A DNA stretch of 64,000 nucleotides, taken from positions 74,169 through 138,168 of the forward strand of contig CAZSKU010000004.1 in the NCBI GenBank assembly GCA_964607515.1. The letters run 5' to 3'. The stretch comes from UBA6080 sp964607515. GTDB taxonomy: Bacteria; Fermentibacterota; Fermentibacteria; Fermentibacterales; JCC-6. Position numbers and translations under genes: made by a program. Positions within the stretch are counted from its first letter, which is position 1; every line of letters begins with the position of its first letter. Under the pieces are notes generated by a model. That model had not been told where the DNA came from. It worked only from the letters and a program-made list of their open reading frames with translations, and searched no databases. Below are positions 41,506 to 49,406 of this stretch, piece by piece.

Positions 41506-42921
41506 CTATGTTCCCATCACCGTGAAGAAGGTTCTTCCTTCACGCCAGACGAGAAGAAGGGCATTGCCCTGGGCATCGTTCATGAGACGTTCGACCTCTT
41601 CGACCGCGGACACCCTGACTCTGTCTACCTCCAGGATCACGTCTCCCGGTATCAATCCTGCCCTGCCTGCGCTCCCTGCCTGGGTTACGTCCACGATCAG
41701 TACTCCTCTCGCTTCTGGTACTCCCAGTTGCTCCGCCCGGTTCCAGTCGAGTTCCTCCAGCCGCCATCCCCTGGTGTCGTCCAAGGTCTCCGGCGCCGCG
41801 GTATCCTCACCGGGGGCTGTTTCCTGGGCTCCCAGCACCACCTGAACCCGCCGCTCCCTTCCGCCCCTGACCAGCTGGAGGGTGACCCGGGTTTCAGGGT
41901 CGGCTGCGGCGATCCGGTTCCTGAAGGATACCACGGAGACCACGGCCTCCCCGTCCATGGCGGTTATCACGTCGCCCCTCTCCAGTCCCGCCCTTTGGGC
42001 AGGGGTGTCGGGGAGAACGTCGGAAACTACCACGCCGGTTACTCCGGCGGGAATGCCGAACTGGGAGCGCAGTTCCTGGGACAGGTCCTGAAGGGTGACC
42101 CCGAGCCATCCTCTCCGGACCTGGCCGAACTCGATCAGGTCGCCCATTACGTCCCGCACCATCTCCACCGGGATGGCGAAACCGATGCCCTGATACCCTC
42201 CGGTTCTGCTGGCGATGGCCGTGTTGATGCCTATCAGTTCGCCCCGGAGGTTGACCAGGGCTCCGCCGCTGTTGCCGGGGTTTATGGCGGCGTCGGTCTG
42301 GATGTAGGACTCGTAGTCAGCCAGCCCGACCCCTTCCCTGCCCAGAAAGCTGATGATCCCCTGGGTTACGGTCTGGCTGAGGGCGAAAGGAGAGCCTATG
42401 GCCAGAACCCATTCACCCACCCGGGCGCTCCGGCTGTCCCCCATGACCACCGCCGGAAGCCCTTCCGCGTCGATGTGTATAACCGCCAGGTCGGTTCTTC
42501 TGTCGGAGGCTACCAGCTTTGCCGGATAGGTCCCCCCGGTGGAGAGCACCACCTCCAGCTCGTCCGCCTCCCCGGCCACATGGTGGTTGGTCACGATGTA
42601 GCCGTCACCGGTCACTATCACTCCGCTGCCTAGTCCGTTCCGGGTGAACTCCCTCTCCATGGGAGGGCCGAAACCGTAGAACCCCCAGGGGTTCATTCCG
42701 AACCCGGGCACCATGGCCGTGACCGTGGTGCGGGAGTTGATGGTGACCACGCTGGGCCCCACCGCCTCCGCGATGTCTGCGAAATGCTCGCTTATGGCGA
42801 CGGGGTCGTTGACCACAATCCTCACCGTGTCGGGTTCCGCCGGGATTCCGGCTTCCCGCGGGGCCGGGAGCGGCTGAAGAAACAGGGCCGCTGCGGCCAG
42901 ACCCAGTAGTACCGTTGTCAA
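41506..42921 (-). CDS. HtrA/DegP-type serine protease with two PDZ domains
   Basis: 471 residues from a TTG at 42921, behind GAGAGGAG. A signal peptide is followed by a trypsin-like domain with the triad His in T-N-H-H-V, Asp in R-R-T-D-L-A-V and Ser in N-P-G-N-S-G-G-A. Two PDZ domains follow at about 270-355 (R-R-G-W-L-G-V) and 385-465 (A-R-G-V-L-I-V). It degrades or chaperones misfolded envelope proteins in the periplasm. It is divergent from the SagB-type gene. Confidence 0.95.
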   Translation of the reverse strand: MTTVLLGLAAAALFLQPLPAPREAGIPAEPDTVRIVVNDPVAISEHFADIAEAVGPSVVTINSRTTVTAMVPGFGMNPWGFYGFGPPMEREFTRNGLGSGVIVTGDGYIVTNHHVAGEADELEVVLSTGGTYPAKLVASDRRTDLAVIHIDAEGLPAVVMGDSRSARVGEWVLAIGSPFALSQTVTQGIISFLGREGVGLADYESYIQTDAAINPGNSGGALVNLRGELIGINTAIASRTGGYQGIGFAIPVEMVRDVMGDLIEFGQVRRGWLGVTLQDLSQELRSQFGIPAGVTGVVVSDVLPDTPAQRAGLERGDVITAMDGEAVVSVVSFRNRIAAADPETRVTLQLVRGGRERRVQVVLGAQETAPGEDTAAPETLDDTRGWRLEELDWNRAEQLGVPEARGVLIVDVTQAGSAGRAGLIPGDVILEVDRVRVSAVEEVERLMNDAQGNALLLVWREGRTFFTVMGT

Positions 42922-43055
42922 TTCGGCTCCTCTCCCTTCCTTCTCGTTTTCCGGGTCTTTTTACCCAGCGGTAATGGACCGGTTCCACGCCGGGGATTGA
43001 CACGGTGACGGCACCGCCTTATTGGAAAACGGCTTTCATGAAGGGAGGAAGCGAT

Positions 43056-43703
43056 TTGCTGCTGACCTTGCTCCTGGCGGTCCTGCCGTTCCTGGCGCCT
43101 GACACCACGAGACTCCCCCCTCCCGACACCTCCGGGGGCATGAGCCTGAACCGGGCCCTTTACGTCAGGCGCTCCAACAGGGATTTCGATCCCCTGGACA
43201 GCCTCACCGCCGGGCAGCTGTCCCAGCTCCTCTGGTCCGTCCAGGGGAAGACCGGCGCCAGGGGAGGCAGAACGGCGCCGTCCGCCGGGGCCACATACCC
43301 CCTGATGCTGTTATGCGCGGTGGAACGGGTGCGGGACGTCCCTCCGGGGCTCTACCTCTACGAGCCGGTGGAACACGCTCTCATCGGTCTGTACAGGTCT
43401 TCCGGTCTGGTGGCCGGGCTCGCTGACGAGTGCTTCCGGCAGCGCTGGATTGCCCCGGCGCCAGTGATGCTCATCATCACCGCGGACTACCCCCGGACCA
43501 CCGACCATTACGGGGAGATCGGGGTTCGGTTCGTGGACATGGAGGCGGGGCACGCCGGTCAGAACCTGTACCTTCAGGCGGCGGCCCTGGGGCTGTCCAC
43601 CTGCGCCGTGGGGGTCTTCTCGGAAGAGGGTGTGCGGAACATCCTGGGAGATGGCGCCGGAACGCCGCTGTACCTGTTCCCTGTGGGGCCCCCCGAGTAC
43701 TAG
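43056..43703 (+). CDS. Exported SagB-type nitroreductase-fold protein
   Basis: 215 residues if it starts at the TTG at 43056, which has GGGAGGA five bases upstream; an ATG at 43038 is in frame but has no such site. A signal peptide (L-L-L-T-L-L-L-A-V-L-P-F-L) is followed by R-R-S-N-R-D-F, Q-L-S-Q-L-L-W-S-V-Q-G and P-S-A-G-A-T-Y-P-L, then G-H-A-G-Q-N-L-Y-L-Q-A-A-A-L-G-L-S. This is the SagB/ThcOx group of FMN nitroreductases. In RiPP pathways this group oxidises azolines to azoles; here no leader-peptide or YcaO gene is adjacent, and the export signal is unusual. Confidence 0.8.
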   Translation: MLLTLLLAVLPFLAPDTTRLPPPDTSGGMSLNRALYVRRSNRDFDPLDSLTAGQLSQLLWSVQGKTGARGGRTAPSAGATYPLMLLCAVERVRDVPPGLYLYEPVEHALIGLYRSSGLVAGLADECFRQRWIAPAPVMLIITADYPRTTDHYGEIGVRFVDMEAGHAGQNLYLQAAALGLSTCAVGVFSEEGVRNILGDGAGTPLYLFPVGPPEY

Positions 43704-44437
43704 AGCCTGATCTCCATCCCGAGCACGGCGTAGTTGAGCCAGGCGAAACTGTACACCGACTCCACGTCCGCGCCCCCCTCGATGGTCCTGTATCCAGCGC
43801 TGACGCTCACCCGGTCGGTCAGGTCGCGCACCAGCTTCAATGAAACGTCGAAGGCCCTGCCGGGCCCCCCCGCCAGGCCGTTGAAGTCCAGGGCGGCCCT
43901 GATCCGGGGGCACGGCGAGTACTCACCGCGGAAATACAGCAGGGGAACGAATCCCAAATCTGTTTTTTCGGCGTAGATTCCGTCCTGGGAGAGACTGATC
44001 TTCGCATCCCGGATCTTCGCGGTGAATCCCACCCGCCACGACCAGTGCTCTCCTTGATGGAACAGGTTGCTGTACCCCACCCTCCAGGAGTTGAACCTGT
44101 ACACGGCGTCGGCCTCGCCTGGGTCGAACATGGTACCGGCGAAGGACGTTTCGCCGGCAAGCTCGACGGTTTCTGAAATCTGAAGGGGAGCCAGTGTGAA
44201 CTGTATCCTGTGGGTCGGGGCCAGGTCCCAGTTCACGAACAGCCTGGCCGCTCCGTAGGGCCCGGTGCCAGCCAAGCTCGAAAGGTCCACCTCGGTGGCC
44301 TCGGGGCTGTTGGGTATGCGGAAGTCGTTCCGGGGCTGCCAGAGGAGCCCTCCCTCGACCTCCAGGGCCAGGTCCCCCGCCGGGCAGACCGTAGGAAGCG
44401 CCGAGAGCACCGAGAGAAGCATAATAGTTTTCAACAT
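43700..44437 (-). CDS. Putative outer-membrane beta-barrel protein
   Basis: 245 residues from the ATG at 44437, with GGAGG ten bases upstream. A signal peptide (M-L-K-T-I-M-L-L-S-V-L-S-A-L-P) is followed by about ten amphipathic strands (W-R-V-G-Y-S-N-L-F, W-S-W-R-V-G-F-T-A-K-I, V-S-V-S-A-G-Y) and a final strand ending M-E-I-R-L. It fits an OmpW/OprD-like barrel in outline only; I do not recognise the family. Its end overlaps the SagB-type gene end by 4 bases. Confidence 0.6.
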   Translation of the reverse strand: MLKTIMLLSVLSALPTVCPAGDLALEVEGGLLWQPRNDFRIPNSPEATEVDLSSLAGTGPYGAARLFVNWDLAPTHRIQFTLAPLQISETVELAGETSFAGTMFDPGEADAVYRFNSWRVGYSNLFHQGEHWSWRVGFTAKIRDAKISLSQDGIYAEKTDLGFVPLLYFRGEYSPCPRIRAALDFNGLAGGPGRAFDVSLKLVRDLTDRVSVSAGYRTIEGGADVESVYSFAWLNYAVLGMEIRL

Positions 44438-44577
44438 TGTAACATACCTCCAGGGTTCTTGTTTACAGTTTGCGCACTCCGGAATCACCTCTCATTCTAA
44501 CACGGACACCCGCTGCCATGCCACGGATCAACGCTTTTGTATATTTTTTCCGTAAGGGGTCAGGAAAGGGGAGGCAC

Positions 44578-45684
44578 ATGGGAAGGTTTATTCCGCTCTC
44601 GGTTCTGGCGCTCATGACGGTTTTAGGCTGCGGCGGTCCCGGGGACGCCCCGGAGGGCGTCTCTTCACTAAGCCTGGTTCTCGAGGACTCGATAGGAATC
44701 GAACTGGGAGACTCGTCCTACGTCTTCGGGGCGATCACGGGGCTGGAGTTCATCCCCGGCGGAGGGTTCGCGGTGCTGGACCGGGCCTCATGCAACGTGA
44801 AGCTCTACGACCCGGACGGGGTGTACCAGAGCACCATCGGCCGGCGGGGCAGCGGCCCCGGGGAGATAGTCCAGCCCTACGGTCTGCTGGTCTGGACCAA
44901 CGGTGATCTGGGTGTGATTGACCCCTTCCAGGGCGGTCTTCTCCGGTTCAGCCCCCGGGGCGAGTATCTGGGGCTGGAGATGGAGGTGACCCACAATGTT
45001 CCGGTCGATCCCAGAATGGTGGGAGACACCGGCTACGTGGCCCGGCGCACAGCCTTCTTCAACGACGGCGGCCAGGACTACATGGAGTCTTTCCTGGGCT
45101 ATTTCCCCATGACCTGGGAGCCTTCTCTGAAATACCTGTCCCGAAGCGTCCCCCTGGACCCGAACACCATGGGCGACTTCTTCCTGCACGACTTCCTCTA
45201 CAGCTCATGGGCGGTGGATCCGGGCGCCGGAGTCATCTACGCAGCGCCTTTCCAGGAGGGAGCATACCGGATCCTCGCCTTCCCCCTGGAGGGGGGAGAC
45301 CCCCGGGAGATCACCCTGGAGGTGGAACCCGTACCCAAGACTCCCGAGGAGATCGAACTGGAAGCAGCCTACGTGGCCGCTTTCCTGACGGCCGCCGAGG
45401 GCGGTGATCCCCAGTACAACGTGGACTGCGAACCATGGCCCTTCAGGATTCCCGTCGCCGGAATGGAGGTGGACGACCGGGGCAACCTCTGGGTTCTCAG
45501 GGGAGACATGGACGGAACCGTCTTCGACCTCTGGAGCCCCGACGGCAGGCTGATGCACAGGGCCACCCTGCAGGGCTTCACCGGGGGGGATCTGAGGTTC
45601 AGGATCCGGGACCGGCGGATGCTGCTGTACCGGGAGAACCCCGTCGACTTCCAGAAGATCTACTTCATAACGATACCATGGTAA
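44578..45684 (+). CDS. Six-bladed beta-propeller lipoprotein (paralogue)
   Basis: 368 residues from the ATG at 44578, with GGGGAGGC upstream. Lipobox V-L-G-C. Near the start it has D-S-I-G-I-E-L-G-D-S, then T-I-G-R-R-G-S-G-P-G-E-I, both aligning with the lipoprotein at 24215-25339. The later E-V-D-D-R-G-N-L-W-V-L-R and F-D-L-W-S-P-D-G-R segment is another blade. It probably sits on the outer membrane as a ligand-binding scaffold. A short exported protein follows 16 bases later. Confidence 0.8.
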   Translation: MGRFIPLSVLALMTVLGCGGPGDAPEGVSSLSLVLEDSIGIELGDSSYVFGAITGLEFIPGGGFAVLDRASCNVKLYDPDGVYQSTIGRRGSGPGEIVQPYGLLVWTNGDLGVIDPFQGGLLRFSPRGEYLGLEMEVTHNVPVDPRMVGDTGYVARRTAFFNDGGQDYMESFLGYFPMTWEPSLKYLSRSVPLDPNTMGDFFLHDFLYSSWAVDPGAGVIYAAPFQEGAYRILAFPLEGGDPREITLEVEPVPKTPEEIELEAAYVAAFLTAAEGGDPQYNVDCEPWPFRIPVAGMEVDDRGNLWVLRGDMDGTVFDLWSPDGRLMHRATLQGFTGGDLRFRIRDRRMLLYRENPVDFQKIYFITIPW

Positions 45685-45700
45685 TGAAACGGAGGATGCG

Positions 45701-46306
45701 ATGAAACCGGCTATCATTCTGGCGGTTCTGCCAACAGCCTTCGCCATGGCTGGCAGCGCGAGCTTCGGCTGGGAGACCGACGATACGGTCCTGGGCCTCT
45801 ACGGAAGCGGTGAACCACCCATCGTGGTCACCCTGGTCACCGACCCGGTCCACTCCGGAGCGCAGTCCCTCAGCCTGGAGGACAACTCCCCCGACGGAAC
45901 CCCCCAGGCCTACGTGGCCTGGATTCTCGGGCTCTCCGACGGCGACGAGGTGACCGCGAGCTTCTGGCGTTACGATATCACCCCCGGCTCGACTCCGCCC
46001 TCCTGCCGGATTTGGGGCCACTGGAACGACGATCCCGAGGATGTCTACGGCTACAGCGGAAGCGCCGGGGGCAACAACGACTACGGCCCGGGGACAGGCT
46101 GGGACATGGTGGAGCACACCTGGACCGTCGAGGAGGGTCACACCGGTCTTGTGGTGGAGGTTCGCACCTACTCCGAGCCCGGCGACACGGTCTTCATAGA
46201 CGACCTGACCATCACCGCCCCGGACGGCGCCACCATCTGGACCCCCGAAACCTACCTCAATCTTCAGGGTACCACCTGGGCGGGAATCAAGAGCCTCTCC
46301 TGGTAG
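45701..46306 (+). CDS. Exported beta-sandwich protein (carbohydrate-binding-like)
   Basis: 201 residues. A signal peptide ends near A-G-S-A. The rest looks like one jelly-roll sandwich: S-L-S-L-E-D-N-S in the first half, T-A-S-F-W-R-Y-D, then T-V-F-I-D-D-L-T-I-T. The order and the I-D-D-L strand are typical of non-catalytic carbohydrate-binding modules on secreted proteins. No catalytic domain is attached. It follows the propeller lipoprotein by 16 bases and is convergent with the TonB receptor gene. Confidence 0.55.
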   Translation: MKPAIILAVLPTAFAMAGSASFGWETDDTVLGLYGSGEPPIVVTLVTDPVHSGAQSLSLEDNSPDGTPQAYVAWILGLSDGDEVTASFWRYDITPGSTPPSCRIWGHWNDDPEDVYGYSGSAGGNNDYGPGTGWDMVEHTWTVEEGHTGLVVEVRTYSEPGDTVFIDDLTITAPDGATIWTPETYLNLQGTTWAGIKSLSW

Positions 46307-46315
46307 CCCCGGCCC

Positions 46316-48583
46316 TCAGAACTCGTACTCGAGTCCCACCGAGGGCATGATTCCCCACTGAAGAATCGTGTCCTCGGTGCGGTCTGCGCCGTTCCAGTAC
46401 ACCGCCGCCACGTTCCTCCTGTTGTAGACGTTGGACACCGATGCGTAGGCGGTAAGGGCGGAATCCCTGAAGTCGAACCGGCGGTCTGCCCTCAAGTTCA
46501 GCGTGTGGTACGGAGGCAGCCTCTCCGCGTTGATCCTGGAATCGTCCAGCACCGTGCGGTTGGCGGCGGCGCTGGCCTCCAGGTCCAGGGGGGTGAAGGG
46601 ACGGCCGCCGGCGAAGTCCCAACGGGCCGAGACCTCCCACCTCTCGTCGAACTTGAAGCCCCCCTCCAGCCCCACGATCACCCTGTTGTCAAAGATCCGC
46701 GGTCGCCAGGGCTGCCCCGGACTGCGGTAATCCGCGGTGGACCAGGCGCACGAGGCTATTCCGTAGAGCCCCATGGCGAGCCGTCTCTGAAGGATGACCT
46801 CCACCCCCCGGGATCGCGCCTCGGCTCCGGCGGTCAGGGAGTCGAAGGTGTAGAGGTCCTGCTCGCTGCTGAGCCCGTCCAGGATGAAGTAGCCGGGTTG
46901 GCCGGGGTCGTAGGGAAACCTGCTGTATCGCTTCAAATAGGCCTCAACCGAGAGCCGGGAGTCCCTGTCCAGCAACCGCCTCCATCCCAGAACCAGGTGT
47001 TCTGCGCAAGGGTCCGGGAGTTTCTCGAATTCGGCGCTTCGGGCCGCCAGCTCCCCGGGAAGGCCCTGGCGGTACACACCGCCGGCCAGAGAGAAGGATC
47101 CGGCGACCCCGGCGTCCAGCACCAGGCCTCCCCGGGGGGAGAACAACAGCCTTCCCGCCGGCCTCCGGTCCCCCCGGACCCCGAGGTTCGCCTCCAGACC
47201 CGGCAGCAGAGTCCGGGTCAGGGCGCACCAGGCGCCCGCGGCAAATCCGTTGAAATCGCCAGCCACCTCGAGAGGCGGAAGCGGATCGCCTCCCCAGGTG
47301 GAATCGGCGCCGTAGAAGTTGTCGTACCGGTCGAAGCCGTACTCCCCGTCGAGCCCGAACTCCAGCCCGGTCTGCGGAGAGGGGTTCCATCGGTTCACGT
47401 TCCTCAGACGAACGGACCTTTCCCTGGAGTCCTGGTCGGCCTCAAGCTGATCGCTGACGGTCTTCCGGTAGTCTCCACGGTAAGCCACCCGGGTGAAGGA
47501 CAGGGATGTCTCGGAGAAACCCTCCCCGGGCCACAGCCAGCGCCAGTTGACTCCCGTCAGGAGGTTCTCCGCCTCGGTGATTCCGTAGTTGGGGTTCCCG
47601 TCCTCCATGGCCTGATCCCGGGTGTAGTCCACCCGGTCCACCGCCCCCATTCCCAGGAAGGTCAGCCGGTTGGCCCGGGAGGGGCTGAGTTCGCACCGGG
47701 CGCAGAAGTCCGAATAGACGGGCACCGCATCTACATCGGCGATGTCCACCAGAAGGCTCACCCAGGAGTGCCTGGCGGCGGCCAGCCAGGACCCGGACCC
47801 GCCCTGCAGAGGACCCTCCAGCACCACCCCCGCACCGGCCATGCCGAAGTCCGCCTGGCCCGCGAACTCCCGGCGGTTTCCGGGCCTGAGTTCCAGCTCC
47901 ATTATCGAGGAAAGCCTGTCGCCGTAGCGTCCGGGAAAACCTCCCGCCGAGAAGAAGACGTCCGAGAGGAGGTCCACGTTCACCATGGACAACCCTCCTC
48001 CGGAGGTGCTCTGCCTGGGAAAGTGGTTCACGTTTTCAAGGCTCATGTTGTCCACGTATACCCCGTTTTCCATGGGATTCCCCCCCCGGACCGCAAGACC
48101 GTTGTACTGGTTGTCCACCCGGGCCACCGACGGGAGCCCCGCCACTATCCTGACCACGTCTCCCGCGGACCCGGGCGACCGGCGCACCTCTTCGCCGGAG
48201 AAATCCTGCCTGGAGCCGTTCCCCGGTTCGTCCGAGGAGAACACCGTGGGAACCACGGTAACAACAGAAGCCCCGGCGGGGGCAGGTTCCAGCCGAAAGT
48301 CCACCCCGGTGAGTCTGCCCGACCTTACGATGACGTCCGTCCTCATTCCGGGCTCGTGGCCCACCGATGAAACCCTCAGACCGTAGGATCCCGGAGGCAC
48401 CCCCTGGATTGTGTACCGGCCATCCCCGTCGGCTATGGCGCCGAACTCCGTGCCGTCCAGCACAAGCATGGCTCCCGGCACTGGTTCCAGGGTTCCCGAG
48501 GACACCACTCTTCCGGCGATCTCCCCCTGAAGGGCCTCCCCCCGAAGCAATCCCGCCAGCAGCAGTGAAACCGCAAACCGCAT
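46316..48583 (-). CDS. TonB-dependent receptor with carboxypeptidase-regulatory-like N-domain
   Basis: 755 residues from the ATG at 48583, behind GGGAAGGAGAG. A signal peptide is followed by a CarboxypepD_reg-like domain (G-R-V-V-S-S-G-T-L-E-P-V-P-G-A), then the plug (A-G-L-P-S-V-A-R-V-D-N-Q-Y-N and R-G-G-N-P-M-E-N-G-V-Y-V-D-N). The 22-strand barrel ends S-V-G-L-E-Y-E-F. It imports a large substrate with TonB energy; a SusC-like layout is possible but no SusD lies here. It is divergent from a TetR-type gene with a shared operator. Confidence 0.9.
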   Translation of the reverse strand: MRFAVSLLLAGLLRGEALQGEIAGRVVSSGTLEPVPGAMLVLDGTEFGAIADGDGRYTIQGVPPGSYGLRVSSVGHEPGMRTDVIVRSGRLTGVDFRLEPAPAGASVVTVVPTVFSSDEPGNGSRQDFSGEEVRRSPGSAGDVVRIVAGLPSVARVDNQYNGLAVRGGNPMENGVYVDNMSLENVNHFPRQSTSGGGLSMVNVDLLSDVFFSAGGFPGRYGDRLSSIMELELRPGNRREFAGQADFGMAGAGVVLEGPLQGGSGSWLAAARHSWVSLLVDIADVDAVPVYSDFCARCELSPSRANRLTFLGMGAVDRVDYTRDQAMEDGNPNYGITEAENLLTGVNWRWLWPGEGFSETSLSFTRVAYRGDYRKTVSDQLEADQDSRERSVRLRNVNRWNPSPQTGLEFGLDGEYGFDRYDNFYGADSTWGGDPLPPLEVAGDFNGFAAGAWCALTRTLLPGLEANLGVRGDRRPAGRLLFSPRGGLVLDAGVAGSFSLAGGVYRQGLPGELAARSAEFEKLPDPCAEHLVLGWRRLLDRDSRLSVEAYLKRYSRFPYDPGQPGYFILDGLSSEQDLYTFDSLTAGAEARSRGVEVILQRRLAMGLYGIASCAWSTADYRSPGQPWRPRIFDNRVIVGLEGGFKFDERWEVSARWDFAGGRPFTPLDLEASAAANRTVLDDSRINAERLPPYHTLNLRADRRFDFRDSALTAYASVSNVYNRRNVAAVYWNGADRTEDTILQWGIMPSVGLEYEF

Positions 48584-48620
48584 GATTCTCTCCTTCCCGC
48601 GATGCTTATGACTCCTACTG

Positions 48621-48638
48621 TTCAAACATGCGTTTGAA
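48621..48638. promoter_or_regulatory. Palindromic operator between the TonB receptor and TetR genes
   Basis: TTCAAAC (48621-48627), spacer ATGC, and GTTTGAA (48632-48638) form a perfect 7-bp inverted repeat. On the minus strand a TATGAT -10 candidate lies just upstream. It is a likely binding site for the adjacent TetR-family repressor. Confidence 0.6.
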
Positions 48639-48737
48639 TCATATGTTTGGAAACGACGGACGACAAGCCCCGGCTTGCGGGAAGACTGTGAAATGCTTAC
48701 TCTACGGGGATACGAAGGAAGGTTCTTTCAGGGAGCA

Positions 48738-49406
48738 ATGGACAACACCAGGGCAAGGATCATCCTCGCCGCAATCTCCCTCCTGGAGAAGGGCGGCACG
48801 GGGGCCATGACCGTGAGGCGCATCGCCGCCGAGGCCGGGGTGAACACCGCCGCGGTGAACTACCACTTCGGTTCCAAGGCCAGGCTCATGGAGATAGTCC
48901 TGGACACCACTCTTCAGCACGTTTTCGACGACTGGCTCTCGGTAATGACCACCCCGGGATTGAGCATGTACGCCCGAATCCACTGCTTCCTCGACCTGCT
49001 CATGGAAGGGATCGAGAGGTATCCCGGCATCGTCAGGGCCAGGCTCTTCGACCCCGCTCTGATGAAAGATTCCCGCAGGGACTTCGTACGGGGTTTCGCA
49101 GCCTTCCTGGACCGGCTCCATGAGTTGATCTCGAGGGACAGGCAGGGAACCACCGGGGATCTGCGGCTGTCCCTGGCCCAGATGATCAGTTCCGCCGTTA
49201 CCATGGCCCTGGTGCCCGAACTTCTGTCGGCTGCGGTGGAGGGCGGCGGCACCGGAAGAAACGCCAGGAACCTCTTCATCTCCAGCCTGGTCAGCCGGTT
49301 CACCGGCATCGAACCGGAGCTTTCCCCCGAAGACCGGCGGCTCATGGACTCCCTGTTCGCCATGGCCTTCTCGGGGCTGGAGACGGAGATATCCAGTGAG
49401 TCTTGA
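48738..49406 (+). CDS. TetR-family transcriptional regulator
   Basis: 222 residues from the ATG at 48738, with GGGAGC upstream. The helix-turn-helix is clear: A-A-I-S-L-L-E, M-T-V-R-R-I-A-A-E-A-G-V-N-T-A-A-V-N-Y-H-F-G-S-K. The C-terminal ligand domain is helical and not assigned. It probably represses the divergent TonB receptor and the transporter that follows. The stop overlaps the transporter start by 11 bases. Confidence 0.9.
   Translation: MDNTRARIILAAISLLEKGGTGAMTVRRIAAEAGVNTAAVNYHFGSKARLMEIVLDTTLQHVFDDWLSVMTTPGLSMYARIHCFLDLLMEGIERYPGIVRARLFDPALMKDSRRDFVRGFAAFLDRLHELISRDRQGTTGDLRLSLAQMISSAVTMALVPELLSAAVEGGGTGRNARNLFISSLVSRFTGIEPELSPEDRRLMDSLFAMAFSGLETEISSES

Noticed and set aside
46505..48370. 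Long open frame antisense to the TonB receptor
   Set aside because: High-GC shadow with no ribosome-binding site and no recognisable motif; the receptor on the other strand is clear.
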